A stretch of 57,517 nucleotides of DNA, taken from the NCBI GenBank assembly GCA_042095695.1, contig JBELMP010000003.1, forward strand, positions 1 to 57,517, in the 5' to 3' direction. Each line of letters opens with the position of its first letter. Positions within the stretch are counted from its first letter, which is position 1. Positions 35,253 to 43,172 of the stretch are shown one piece after another. This DNA comes from Maricaulis sp042095695 (GTDB taxonomy: Bacteria > Pseudomonadota > Alphaproteobacteria > Caulobacterales > Maricaulaceae). The position numbers and the translations under genes are program-made. Under the pieces are notes generated by a model. It searched no databases. It had not been told where the DNA came from and was given only the letters and a program-made list of their open reading frames with translations.

Positions 35253-36110
35253 ATGTCGAACAGTCTCACCCTGGCGGTCATTCAATCGCGTTTCGACAGC
35301 GATATCGCAGGGAATATTGGTGCCATTACCGACATTATTCGCAGGGCTGCGGCAGCCGGCGCCCAAATTGTGCTGCCGCCGGAGCTCTTCCAGGGTCCCT
35401 ATTTCTGCAAGACCCAGGATGAGGTGCATTTTGCACGCGCCTATCCGGCGGACACTCATCCCTGCGTGTTGGCAATGCAGGCGCTCGCCAAGGAACTCGG
35501 CCTTGTCATCCCGGTTTCCATATTCGAGCGCGATGGTCAGAACTATTTCAACTCCGTGGTCATGATCGATGCCGGCGGAGCGGTGTTAGGCCTTTACAGG
35601 AAAAGCCATATTCCCGACGGTCCTGGCTATCAGGAGAAATTCTACTTCCGCCCGGGCGATACCGGTTTCAGGGTCTGGGATACACAATATGGCCGTATCG
35701 GTGTCGGTATCTGCTGGGATCAATGGTTTCCGGAGGCCGCGCGCGCCATGGTCCTGGATGGGGCAGAAGTCCTGCTTTATCCCACAGCGATCGGGGCGGA
35801 GCCGCAAGATCCCTCCCTCGATACTGCCGCGCGCTGGCAAAGGGCAATGCAGGGACATGCCGTCGCCAATGTTATCCCGGTCGCGGCAGCCAATCGAACA
35901 GGCGATGAGGACGGGCAGGTCTTCTATGGCTCATCCTTCATCTGCGGCCCGGATGGCGCGATGATTGCCGAGATGAATCGGGAAGATAGCGGATTTGTTC
36001 TGGCGGAATTCGATCGCGATGTCCTGACGCGCGAGCGGGCAGGCTGGGGCTTTTTCCGGGACCGGCGGACGGATCTCTATCCGCCTTACTTCGGATCCGG
36101 GCCAGAGTGA
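35253..36110 (+). CDS. aguB: N-carbamoylputrescine amidase
   Basis: A 285-residue nitrilase-family enzyme with the full triad: E44 in LPPELFQGPYF, K117 in YRKSHIPDGPGY and C154 in GICWDQWFPEAAR. GYQEKFYF and the C-terminal WGFFRDRRTDLY are typical of the putrescine-specific branch. It hydrolyses N-carbamoylputrescine to putrescine, CO2 and ammonia. GAGGAATAGG precedes ATG 35253, 2 nt after the previous stop. It ends convergently, overlapping the small membrane protein by 25 bp. Confidence 0.93.
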   Translation: MSNSLTLAVIQSRFDSDIAGNIGAITDIIRRAAAAGAQIVLPPELFQGPYFCKTQDEVHFARAYPADTHPCVLAMQALAKELGLVIPVSIFERDGQNYFNSVVMIDAGGAVLGLYRKSHIPDGPGYQEKFYFRPGDTGFRVWDTQYGRIGVGICWDQWFPEAARAMVLDGAEVLLYPTAIGAEPQDPSLDTAARWQRAMQGHAVANVIPVAAANRTGDEDGQVFYGSSFICGPDGAMIAEMNREDSGFVLAEFDRDVLTRERAGWGFFRDRRTDLYPPYFGSGPE

Positions 36111-36283
36111 GCCGCGCGCTGCGACGGCATGATCAGACCGAAGGCAATGATGGCAGCAATGGCCGGCCAGGCAAAGGCGATCGCCTGATCCGTCTGCCCA
36201 TGAGACAGGCTATAGGCTGAAGCCGTTATTCCCGCTGCCGTCAGACCTGCTGCGGCCAGTAGCATAAGCACCCGAAAAAGCAT
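36086..36283 (-). CDS. Small two-segment membrane protein
   Basis: A 65-residue protein with two hydrophobic segments (residues of about 4-26 and 36-52) and a short polar tail. I do not recognise a family. It is probably real because AGGAGG lies 7 nt before ATG 36283 and the composition fits an inner-membrane protein. It overlaps the end of aguB convergently. No function can be given. Confidence 0.6.
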   Translation of the reverse strand: MLFRVLMLLAAAGLTAAGITASAYSLSHGQTDQAIAFAWPAIAAIIAFGLIMPSQRAAHSGPDPK

Positions 36284-36415
36284 CCCGTCCTCCTATACCC
36301 CCGCTTGGACTGTGATCAGTCTCAGTGGCTAAAGCATGACACAATAGGGATAACGACTCGTTTCTGCGCGATTGATTTTTTGCCAGAAATGAGAAGGAAG
36401 CAGTATTTCAGCGGC

Positions 36416-37060
36416 TTAGCTTAAGAGCGCGCCCTTGATGCCATCAAAAATGAACTGCGCAGCCAGGGCGGCCAGGATGACACCCAGTATTCGCGTGATC
36501 ATCGCGGCCATGCTTTCACCAATGAAACGCATAACCGGTCCAATCGCCAGAAAAACGACCAAGCAAATCAGAAGGTTGATCCCTGCGCCGCTGAGAATGA
36601 CCAATTGCGCGACCAGGCTGGAATTGTCCGGATCGGACATGAAGAGCATCATGGTGGCAATCGCACCGGGGCCCGACAACATCGGAATAGCCATCGGAAA
36701 AACCGATATATCTTCGTGAGTTCCGGGAATTGTCTCATCCTCGTCGGAGATTTTCTCGGCGCGTTCTTCACGTCGCTCGGTGCGCTTTTCAAAAATCATT
36801 TCCAGCGCCATGAGAAACAGCAGGACCCCGCCAGCCGCACGGAAGGCATCCAGGCTGATATGCAAGGCCGAAAGCAGCCAATCACCAATCAGCGCAAAGC
36901 CGAGAAGGACTCCGGTCGCAATAACAACCGACTTGATGGCCATGCTGCGCCGGTGCGCTGCAGACGAGCCCTCGGTCAGCCCGCCAAAGATCGGGGCAAC
37001 GCCCGGCGGGTCGATGGCAACGAAGAAGGTCACGAAGGCGGTAGTGAAAAGCTCAAGCAT
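36416..37060 (-). CDS. MarC family (UPF0056) membrane protein
   Basis: A 214-residue inner-membrane protein with six hydrophobic segments. FFVAIDPPGVAPIFGGLT and FPMAIPMLSGPGAIATMMLF are the two internal-repeat signatures (the DPPG and PGP-type motifs) of MarC. A charged loop of about 35 residues (KRTERREERAEKISDEDE) lies between segments 3 and 4. The family's role is unsettled, and an antibiotic-resistance role for MarC itself has been withdrawn. It stands alone between polyamine genes. Confidence 0.85.
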   Translation of the reverse strand: MLELFTTAFVTFFVAIDPPGVAPIFGGLTEGSSAAHRRSMAIKSVVIATGVLLGFALIGDWLLSALHISLDAFRAAGGVLLFLMALEMIFEKRTERREERAEKISDEDETIPGTHEDISVFPMAIPMLSGPGAIATMMLFMSDPDNSSLVAQLVILSGAGINLLICLVVFLAIGPVMRFIGESMAAMITRILGVILAALAAQFIFDGIKGALLS

Positions 37061-37174
37061 TGTAATATCCTGTCCTGCATCTCGCCTTAGCGCCGAAAGC
37101 GCCCGCGGTCACCTTCAATTTGGCTCCGGCGTCACATGTCCCCCATGCAAAAAAGCAAGGATGTCAGATATTGG

Positions 37175-38059
37175 TCAGCGTTTCAGCAGGGCCTGCAGAA
37201 AGCGGGGCAGGGCAAAGGCACCGCGATGAACATCCGGCGCATAATAGCGGGTATCCAGGCCGGAGCTGGCAAAACGGGATTCGATTACGCCGGGCGCCGG
37301 GCTCATCGTCTCCGCATTGTCAGTGGCAAAGCCCAAAGTCATCACCCCGCCCGAGAATGTCGGCACAGTGATGGCATAAAACCCGTGATGCTGGAAAATC
37401 CGGTCAAAGTATTCAGATGTGTTTTCAACGACATCTGAGTGGATCGCGGCGAGTCCGGATTGCGTAACCAGAATGCCGCCGGGCGCCAGGCGCCGGTGGC
37501 AATCGCGATAAAACGCTTCGGTGAAAAGCACCGCGCTGGGGCCAACCGGGTCGGAACTATCAATGATAATCAGGTCGAAGTGCTCATCGCCGTTGCGCAT
37601 GTAATCAACGCCATCGCAGATTTTGATCTCGACGCGCGGGTCATCGAAGGAGCCGCGGGAGACTGTGGGCAGCCACTCCCGGGAAAAATCGATAACCGCC
37701 TTGTCAATCTCGGCCAGAACGATCCGTTCAACACTGGAATGACGGAGAATCTCGCGCATTGCACCGCCATCGCCGCCGCCAACAACCAGCACCGAATTCA
37801 CCGCTCCATGGGCCAGGATCGGCGTATGGGTGACCATCTCATGATAGATGAACTCGTCACCCAGGGAGACTTGCACCAGCCCGTCGATAGCGAGAATCCG
37901 GCCATGAGTCTCATTGTCGAAGAGAATGAGATGCTGAAGATCGCTATCTTCGGAATGCACTAGCCGGTCGACCCGAAAAGCATTGCCAACAGAGGCGGTT
38001 AGGCTTTCCTTGAACCAGAGCTGCCCGTCATCATCCTCGAAACAATATTTCGGGATCAT
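37175..38059 (-). CDS. speE: Spermidine synthase
   Basis: A 294-residue aminopropyltransferase. HGRILAIDGLVQVSLGDEFIYHEMVTH, VLVVGGGDGGAMREILRH (decarboxylated-SAM site), EIDKAVIDFSREWLP and IIIDSSDPVGPSAVLFTEAFY are the diagnostic blocks. It transfers the aminopropyl group from decarboxylated SAM to putrescine. It is the last gene of the ODC-speD-speE operon and overlaps speD by 4 nt. Confidence 0.93.
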   Translation of the reverse strand: MIPKYCFEDDDGQLWFKESLTASVGNAFRVDRLVHSEDSDLQHLILFDNETHGRILAIDGLVQVSLGDEFIYHEMVTHTPILAHGAVNSVLVVGGGDGGAMREILRHSSVERIVLAEIDKAVIDFSREWLPTVSRGSFDDPRVEIKICDGVDYMRNGDEHFDLIIIDSSDPVGPSAVLFTEAFYRDCHRRLAPGGILVTQSGLAAIHSDVVENTSEYFDRIFQHHGFYAITVPTFSGGVMTLGFATDNAETMSPAPGVIESRFASSGLDTRYYAPDVHRGAFALPRFLQALLKR

Positions 38060-38478
38060 GCGCCTTCACCGCGAAGAATTGTGGTGACATTGGCTTCCTC
38101 AGCCTCGAAGGCCGCTTTCAGGATGTCGACGGCAAGATGGGGCTGGGCATCGCCACACATGAACACGTCAAAGGCGGCATAGTTCCGCTCCGGCCATGTA
38201 TGCGTCGAGATATGGCTTTCTGCCAGAACCGCCACGCCCGAAACGCCACCATTGGGGCTGAAGACGTGCGTATGAATATGCAGGAGCGTCGCGCCGCATG
38301 CCTTGACACAATCGGTCATCGCGGTCCGGATCAGGGCCTCGTCCTCGAGGTGTTTGGCACCGATGAGGTCGATTATGATGTGCTTCCCGGCCACTTCCTT
38401 GCCATCGACCATGATGAAATGGTCGGGGGCGTCCAGGCTGTCCTCGCGCGTAATGTCGATATTGGAGATCATATTCAT
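38056..38478 (-). CDS. speD: S-adenosylmethionine decarboxylase proenzyme
   Basis: A 140-residue class-1B type proenzyme. VLAESHISTHTWPE contains the self-cleavage Glu-Ser bond; S88 becomes the pyruvoyl group. GKHIIIDLIGAKHL and HTHVFSPNGGVSGVAVLAE are the other family blocks. It supplies the aminopropyl donor for SpeE. An N-terminal extension of about 25 residues (NIDITREDSLDAPDHF) is longer than in the bacterial family norm. The start overlaps the ODC stop by 4 nt. Confidence 0.92.
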   Translation of the reverse strand: MNMISNIDITREDSLDAPDHFIMVDGKEVAGKHIIIDLIGAKHLEDEALIRTAMTDCVKACGATLLHIHTHVFSPNGGVSGVAVLAESHISTHTWPERNYAAFDVFMCGDAQPHLAVDILKAAFEAEEANVTTILRGEGA

Positions 38479-39689
38479 CGCGCTAGTCCTTCATCGATGA
38501 ATGCGTTTTGTGCATTGATTACATTGGTGTTTTCTTTGTCGCCTGAATACATTGAGGCGAAGGGCGCATCTTCGACAATTGCCGTGTCATAGCGTCCGAA
38601 ACCGTTGAAGAGCGTGGCCAGGGCGGTGCCATAGGCACCAAGCATGCCGATTTCTATAAAATCGCCCTCGCCAATATCAGCCGGCAGGTTGAACGGGCCA
38701 TCGAGCGCGTCGAGGGAATCGCAAGTCGGACCGAAGAATTTGAACGGCTGCAAAGGCGCGTCCGGACGGTCCTCCGGGGTCAAAAGCCGAACCGGAAAAC
38801 GCCATTCCGCATGGGCGGCATCGAACAGCGCGCCATAGGATCCATCATTGATGAAAAGCGCATCATCCTTGCGAAGCTCGACCTGGACAATCAGGGACTC
38901 AGCCTCGGCCACCAAGGCGCGGCCGGGCTCACACCATAGCTCGGCATTTTCCAGCACCAGCATGTCTTCAAACGCGTCCCTGATCGCATCAATATAGCGC
39001 CCCATGGCGGGCGGCGTCATACCGGGATAGATGCAGGGAAATCCACCACCGACATCAACGATATCCACGGTCACACCAGCCTGGACGATGAGACGCGAGG
39101 CTTCCAGCATGGCCGCACGAAAGGCGATCGGTTCCATGCACTGACTGCCGATATGGAAGCTGACGCCAAGCGCGTCGGCATGGTGGCGTGTGGCCTGGAT
39201 CAGTCTCGGCCCGTCGAGCGCGGTTACACCGAATTTTCCGGCAAGGGAGAAGCGCGCAAAATCACTGGAAACCGCCAATCTGACAATCAGTGTCAAGTCC
39301 TTGGCATGATTGGTTTCCTCGAGGATTTTCTGCAATTCATCATGACTGTCGATTGCGAAGATGCGAACGCCGAAATCGCGATAGGACCGGCGGATGGCGG
39401 CGCGGCTCTTGACCGGGTGCAGAAAGGCCATGCGGGCTTTCGGCGCCAGCCGGGCAATACGTTCGACTTCGTCAAGCGATGCGACTTCGAAGAAATCCGA
39501 CCCGGACGCGCAAAGCGTCTCGATGGCCCAATCACTCGGATTGGCCTTGACGGCGTACAGAACGTCGCCTGGGAAATTCTCCTGGAACCAGCGGTTGGCT
39601 CGGGCCAGAAGTTCCGGACGTTTACAGACGACCGGGCGTTCTATTTGCCGCGAGCGGACCAGGTCCAGGGGCGTATGGTACGTGCGCAA
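38475..39689 (-). CDS. Ornithine (or lysine/ornithine) decarboxylase, alanine-racemase fold
   Basis: A 404-residue PLP enzyme. K48 in VLYAVKANP is the Schiff-base lysine, FHIGSQC and DVGGGFPCIYPGM bind the phosphate, CEPGRALVAEAE follows, and C323 in FFGPTCDSLDALD is the catalytic cysteine. The usual product is putrescine; broader lysine/ornithine specificity occurs in alphaproteobacteria and cannot be excluded. The start is TTG 39689, with AGGGGG 9 nt upstream; homologs begin with the same (K/R)T(Y/F)HTP. It heads the ODC-speD-speE operon and has a long leader. Confidence 0.9.
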   Translation of the reverse strand: MRTYHTPLDLVRSRQIERPVVCKRPELLARANRWFQENFPGDVLYAVKANPSDWAIETLCASGSDFFEVASLDEVERIARLAPKARMAFLHPVKSRAAIRRSYRDFGVRIFAIDSHDELQKILEETNHAKDLTLIVRLAVSSDFARFSLAGKFGVTALDGPRLIQATRHHADALGVSFHIGSQCMEPIAFRAAMLEASRLIVQAGVTVDIVDVGGGFPCIYPGMTPPAMGRYIDAIRDAFEDMLVLENAELWCEPGRALVAEAESLIVQVELRKDDALFINDGSYGALFDAAHAEWRFPVRLLTPEDRPDAPLQPFKFFGPTCDSLDALDGPFNLPADIGEGDFIEIGMLGAYGTALATLFNGFGRYDTAIVEDAPFASMYSGDKENTNVINAQNAFIDEGLAR

Positions 39690-40115
39690 TTCACGAGACC
39701 CCCTGATGGCAGTTAACCCAATCCGGCTTCGTTGCCTCCGCCGGGAAGAGCGCCATTATTGCCAAATGAGGCGGCTGTAAAGCCCGGAATTGGAAAAAGC
39801 GCGTTTCAAATTATGACGGCGCGAAAAATCCATCTTTTGCTGGCCTGCAAAATTATGCAGATCAGTCGCGTCAAACTTATGAAAAAAATCATCGGTACAC
39901 GAACAAAATTCTTGAAAATGCGAATTTCCTGACCGGTGCGCGGTAAAATTGCATGGGCGATTTGAGCCGCGGATTGTCCGGGTTGTCACAAAAATTTCAA
40001 TGTCCGGAAATGCGACTGTGGTGAATTTGCAACCGCTCCGGATCGCCCTGTTATGGCAGTATTTTGAGCGCCAATCCGACGCTCGAAGACCGGTTGCCGT
40101 GTATATATACGTGGC
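39690..40115 (-). promoter_or_regulatory. Long AT-rich leader region of the ornithine decarboxylase operon
   Basis: On the minus strand this gap is rich in A/T runs and short inverted repeats: CTGCA/TGCAG around AAATTA (39845-39860) and CCGGC/GCCGG shortly before the ODC start. A possible leader peptide is encoded at 39756-39833. The speF RNA motif is known upstream of ornithine decarboxylase in alphaproteobacteria, but I cannot confirm its consensus here. A reliable promoter could not be placed. The right part (about 39960-40115) faces the lipoprotein gene and shows no gene. Confidence 0.4.
39756..39833 (-). CDS. Possible leader peptide of the ornithine decarboxylase operon
   Basis: A 25-codon frame starts at ATG 39833 and ends 66 nt before the ODC start. 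The peptide begins MDFSRRHNLKRAFSN and ends in LYSRLIWQ; five of its 25 residues are arginine or lysine near the start and end. A GC-rich hairpin lies between its stop and the ODC ribosome-binding site. Ornithine-sensing arginine-rich leader peptides (SpeFL) control ornithine decarboxylase in enterobacteria. No sequence identity to SpeFL is claimed. The frame could be chance. Confidence 0.3.
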   Translation of the reverse strand: MDFSRRHNLKRAFSNSGLYSRLIWQ

Positions 40116-40155
40116 CAGTCACATCGCCGTCAGGTCGCTGTCATCGAACTGTTGC
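40116..40155 (+). promoter_or_regulatory. Array of Pho-box half-sites upstream of the lipoprotein gene
   Basis: Four 7-bp half-sites follow each other with exact 4-bp spacers: CAGTCAC (40116-40122), CCGTCAG (40127-40133), CTGTCAT (40138-40144) and CTGTTGC (40149-40155). The 11-bp period and the perfect third half-site match the PhoB-binding Pho box (two CTGTCA-type half-sites 4 bp apart). A -10-like GTTAAT (about 40164-40169) lies about 10 bp downstream, where PhoB-activated promoters have it. This predicts induction by phosphate starvation. Confidence 0.75.
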
Positions 40156-40242
40156 AATCCTGATGTTAATCGGCGCCCCAAGCGGGTCGCTCCAGTGGTT
40201 GGGGCGCGACGCGATTGATTTTGTCCTTTTTGGGGGTCTTCA

Positions 40243-43101
40243 ATGTCGGTGAAGCAAAACTACCGCAAGCTTCTGCTTGTAACTACCGCATGCGCATTTT
40301 TCGCAGCTTGTGCGGACACGTCCATTTCCTCTCCGGGTGCTCAGGACCTGGGTACGCCCGTCACTGGTGGCGGCGGCAACACCGGTGGCAATGCCACCAC
40401 GATCGATATGGTTCCGGCTGGCGGCTGTGGTACGGGTTCCGTGCGCGAAGCGTCCATCACCAATGGTGATGTGACGATCAACGCGTGTGAGATCACCGGC
40501 AACATCACGTCCGATACCGAGATCGCTGCCAATGCCGGCGTGATCATCTCCGGACCGACCTTCGTCGGTGCTGACGGTGGCGCATCTGTTACCCTCACCA
40601 TCAACCCGGGCGCTCAGCTCTTCGGTTCTGCCGGCTCTGACTACCTGGTCGTTGCACGCGGATCCGACATCGAGGCAAATGGTTCGGCTGCTGCGCCGAT
40701 CATCATGACCTCGCGTCAGGATATCGAAGGTACCGTCGGCCAGAATGACCGCGGTCTCTGGGGCGGCCTGATCATCAATGGTTTCGCACCGATCAACGCT
40801 TGTATCGATGGTACGGCTGCTGGTGGCTCCGCGGACTGTGAGAAGTCAGGCGAAGGTTCTTCCGGCCTCTTCGGTGGCAATGACCCGGCTGACGATTCCG
40901 GTTCGCTCGACTATGTTCAGGTCCGCTATGCCGGCTTCCTGATCAACAATGAAGACGAGCTGAACGGCATCGCCTTCCAGGGCGTGGGTAGCGCGACCTC
41001 CGTGTCCAACATCCAGGTCCACAACAATGCCGATGACGGCGTTGAGATGTTCGGTGGTACGGTTGATGTCCGCAATGTTGTCCTGACCGGCAATGCTGAT
41101 GACAGCTTCGACTACACCGACGGCTGGATTGGCCGCGCTCAGAACGTTCTTGTCATCCAGTCTGGCGACGACGCCGACCAGGGCTTCGAGTTCGACAACC
41201 GTTCTTCGAACAACACGCTGCTGCCGCGTTCCAACCCGCGCATCTCCAACTTCACCCTGATCGGCGAGCGCAATGCTGCCGAATCCGACATCGGTGCCCT
41301 GCTTCGTGCCGGTACGGCTGGTGAGCTCTACAACGGCATCATCGTCGACTTCGGCGAAGACTGCTTCGACGTTGACGATGCTGAGACCTTCGCACGCATC
41401 GGCGCTTCCGGCGCTGCTGGCGACGAAGACATCGTCGTCCAGTCTGTGGTTGTCGATTGTGTCAACAATATCGACGTCTCTCCGGACGAAGACGACAATG
41501 ACAACCCGATCCCGGAACCGCTTGACCTGAACGCTTGGTTCTTCGCTCAGCCTAATAACCAGGCGATTTCCAACACCATGGCTGGCGTCTTGCCGGGCCC
41601 GGTCGAGCTTGCCGCAACGGCAACCGACGTTAACGCGCTCGACAGCTGGTTTGCTTCCCAGGATTATGTCGGTGCCTTCGCTCCGGCTGATACCGAGGCT
41701 TCCAACTGGGCCGCTGGCTGGACCTTCGGCGTCTTCGCTGACCCGGGTTGCCCGACCGGCACCACCGAGTCTGTCGAAACCGTCAATGGCCAGCGCGTCT
41801 GCCAGCTGACCGGCAACATCACCTCTGACGTCCGCCTCGACCGCAACTCCATCTATGAGCTTGTCGGTCCGGTCTTCGTCGGTGTGGACCTGGGTCCCGA
41901 CCCGGCTGCTCCGCTGCCGTCCGGTATCGAAGCCAATCTGACGATTGATCCGGGTGTCACCATCTTCGGTACCGCTGGTTCTGACTACATCGTCATCACC
42001 CGTGGCTCCACGATCAACTCCAACGGCACCTCCGCTGCGCCGGTCGTCATGACCGCCCGTTCGGATGTCGAAGGTACGGTCGGCGAAAACGAAACCGGCC
42101 AGTGGGGCGGTCTCGTCATGAATGGCCGTGCTCCGATCAACGCTTGTATCGATGGTACGGCGACCGGCGGCACCACGGATTGTGAAAAGTCCGGTGAGGG
42201 TTCTTCCGGTCTCTTCGGTGGCGCGACGCCGACCGATGACTCCGGCAGCCTCTTCTTCACCCAGGTCCGCTATGCCGGCTTCCTGATCAACAATGAAGAC
42301 GAGCTGAACGGCATCGCCTTCCAGGGCGTGGGTAGCGCGACCTCCGTGTCCAACATCCAGGTCCACAACAATGCCGATGACGGCGTTGAGATGTTCGGTG
42401 GTACGGTTGATGTCCGCAATGTTGTCCTGACCGGCAATGCTGATGACAGCTTCGACTACACCGACGGCTGGATTGGCCGCGCTCAGAACGTTCTTGTCAT
42501 CCAGTCTGGCGACGACGCCGACCAGGGCTTCGAGTTCGACAACCGTTCTTCGAACAACACGCTGCTGCCGCGTTCCAACCCGCGCATCTCCAACTTCACC
42601 CTGATCGGCGAGCGCAATGCTGCCGAATCCGACATCGGTGCCCTGCTTCGTGCCGGTACGGCTGGTGAGCTCTACAACGGCATCATCGTCGACTTCGGCG
42701 AAGACTGCTTCGACGTTGACGATGCTGAGACCTTCGCACGCATCGGCGCTTCCGGCGCTGCTGGCGACGAAGACATCGTCGTCCAGTCTGTGGTTGTCGA
42801 TTGTGTCAACAATATCGACGTCTCTCCGGACGAAGACGACAATGACAACCCGATCCCGGAACCGCTTGACCTGAACGCTTGGTTCTTCGCTCAGTCCAAC
42901 AACACCGCGATCACCCACACGATGAGCGGCTTCGCCTTCATCGATGGTAATACGGGTGTTGTCCCGGGTGCTGCTGAGGCTGCTGTTACGGCAACCGACG
43001 TCAACGCTCTGGATCCTTGGTTCGACGCAACGACCTATATCGGTGCTGTCGAAGACGCCAATGACACGTGGTACCAGGGCTGGACCTACACCTACCAGTA
43101 A
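40243..43101 (+). CDS. ElpS-like surface lipoprotein with two tandem beta-helix-type units
   Basis: A 952-residue secreted lipoprotein. The signal peptide KQNYRKLLLVTTACAFFAAC ends in the lipobox cysteine C23. After a glycine- and threonine-rich linker come two units of about 440 residues. Each has an ITGNITSD segment, a TI(N/D)PG strand, GSAGSDYLVV-like repeats, WGGL(I/V)(I/M)NG(F/R)APINACIDGTA and a long acidic, Asn/Asp-rich region typical of right-handed parallel beta-helices. Residues of about 226-436 recur identically. Pho boxes upstream and the following TonB receptor and gsp genes match the Caulobacter elpS locus, whose lipoprotein is surface-anchored and released under phosphate starvation. 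Codons are those of a very highly expressed gene. GGGGG precedes the ATG. Confidence 0.75.
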   Translation: MSVKQNYRKLLLVTTACAFFAACADTSISSPGAQDLGTPVTGGGGNTGGNATTIDMVPAGGCGTGSVREASITNGDVTINACEITGNITSDTEIAANAGVIISGPTFVGADGGASVTLTINPGAQLFGSAGSDYLVVARGSDIEANGSAAAPIIMTSRQDIEGTVGQNDRGLWGGLIINGFAPINACIDGTAAGGSADCEKSGEGSSGLFGGNDPADDSGSLDYVQVRYAGFLINNEDELNGIAFQGVGSATSVSNIQVHNNADDGVEMFGGTVDVRNVVLTGNADDSFDYTDGWIGRAQNVLVIQSGDDADQGFEFDNRSSNNTLLPRSNPRISNFTLIGERNAAESDIGALLRAGTAGELYNGIIVDFGEDCFDVDDAETFARIGASGAAGDEDIVVQSVVVDCVNNIDVSPDEDDNDNPIPEPLDLNAWFFAQPNNQAISNTMAGVLPGPVELAATATDVNALDSWFASQDYVGAFAPADTEASNWAAGWTFGVFADPGCPTGTTESVETVNGQRVCQLTGNITSDVRLDRNSIYELVGPVFVGVDLGPDPAAPLPSGIEANLTIDPGVTIFGTAGSDYIVITRGSTINSNGTSAAPVVMTARSDVEGTVGENETGQWGGLVMNGRAPINACIDGTATGGTTDCEKSGEGSSGLFGGATPTDDSGSLFFTQVRYAGFLINNEDELNGIAFQGVGSATSVSNIQVHNNADDGVEMFGGTVDVRNVVLTGNADDSFDYTDGWIGRAQNVLVIQSGDDADQGFEFDNRSSNNTLLPRSNPRISNFTLIGERNAAESDIGALLRAGTAGELYNGIIVDFGEDCFDVDDAETFARIGASGAAGDEDIVVQSVVVDCVNNIDVSPDEDDNDNPIPEPLDLNAWFFAQSNNTAITHTMSGFAFIDGNTGVVPGAAEAAVTATDVNALDPWFDATTYIGAVEDANDTWYQGWTYTYQ
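40918..41550 (+). repeat. Exact 633-bp direct repeat, copy 1
   Basis: Base for base identical, by reading both copies through, to 42262-42894 (offset 1344 bp). It encodes 211 residues from VRYAGFLINNEDELNG to LDLNAWFFAQ. Sequence on both sides is only partly similar between the two units of the protein. Confidence 0.93.
42262..42894 (+). repeat. Exact 633-bp direct repeat, copy 2
   Basis: Identical to 40918-41550 and in the same reading frame. The upstream flanks encode GSLDYVQ in copy 1 and GSLFFTQ in copy 2, and downstream AQPNNQ against AQSNNT, so the identity ends sharply at both borders. Confidence 0.93.
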
Positions 43102-43114
43102 CGCGATCGAACTT

Positions 43115-43136
43115 CTGGCCGGCTCCGGCCGGCCAG
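43115..43136 (+). promoter_or_regulatory. Intercistronic GC-rich hairpin between lipoprotein and receptor genes
   Basis: CTGGCCGG pairs with CCGGCCAG around CTCCGG, 14 bp after the lipoprotein stop. No T-tract follows. It may act as a partial terminator or as a 3'-end stabiliser that raises the lipoprotein message over the receptor message. Confidence 0.55.
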
Positions 43137-43172
43137 AGGTAACTTGTTTAATGCAGTCACATGGTGATTAAG

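Noticed and set aside
40846..42918. A 690-residue antisense frame over the lipoprotein gene, itself containing the duplicated block
   Set aside because: It is a mirror of the biased, repetitive sense gene. Its composition (valine, aspartate, arginine) is that of a shadow frame.
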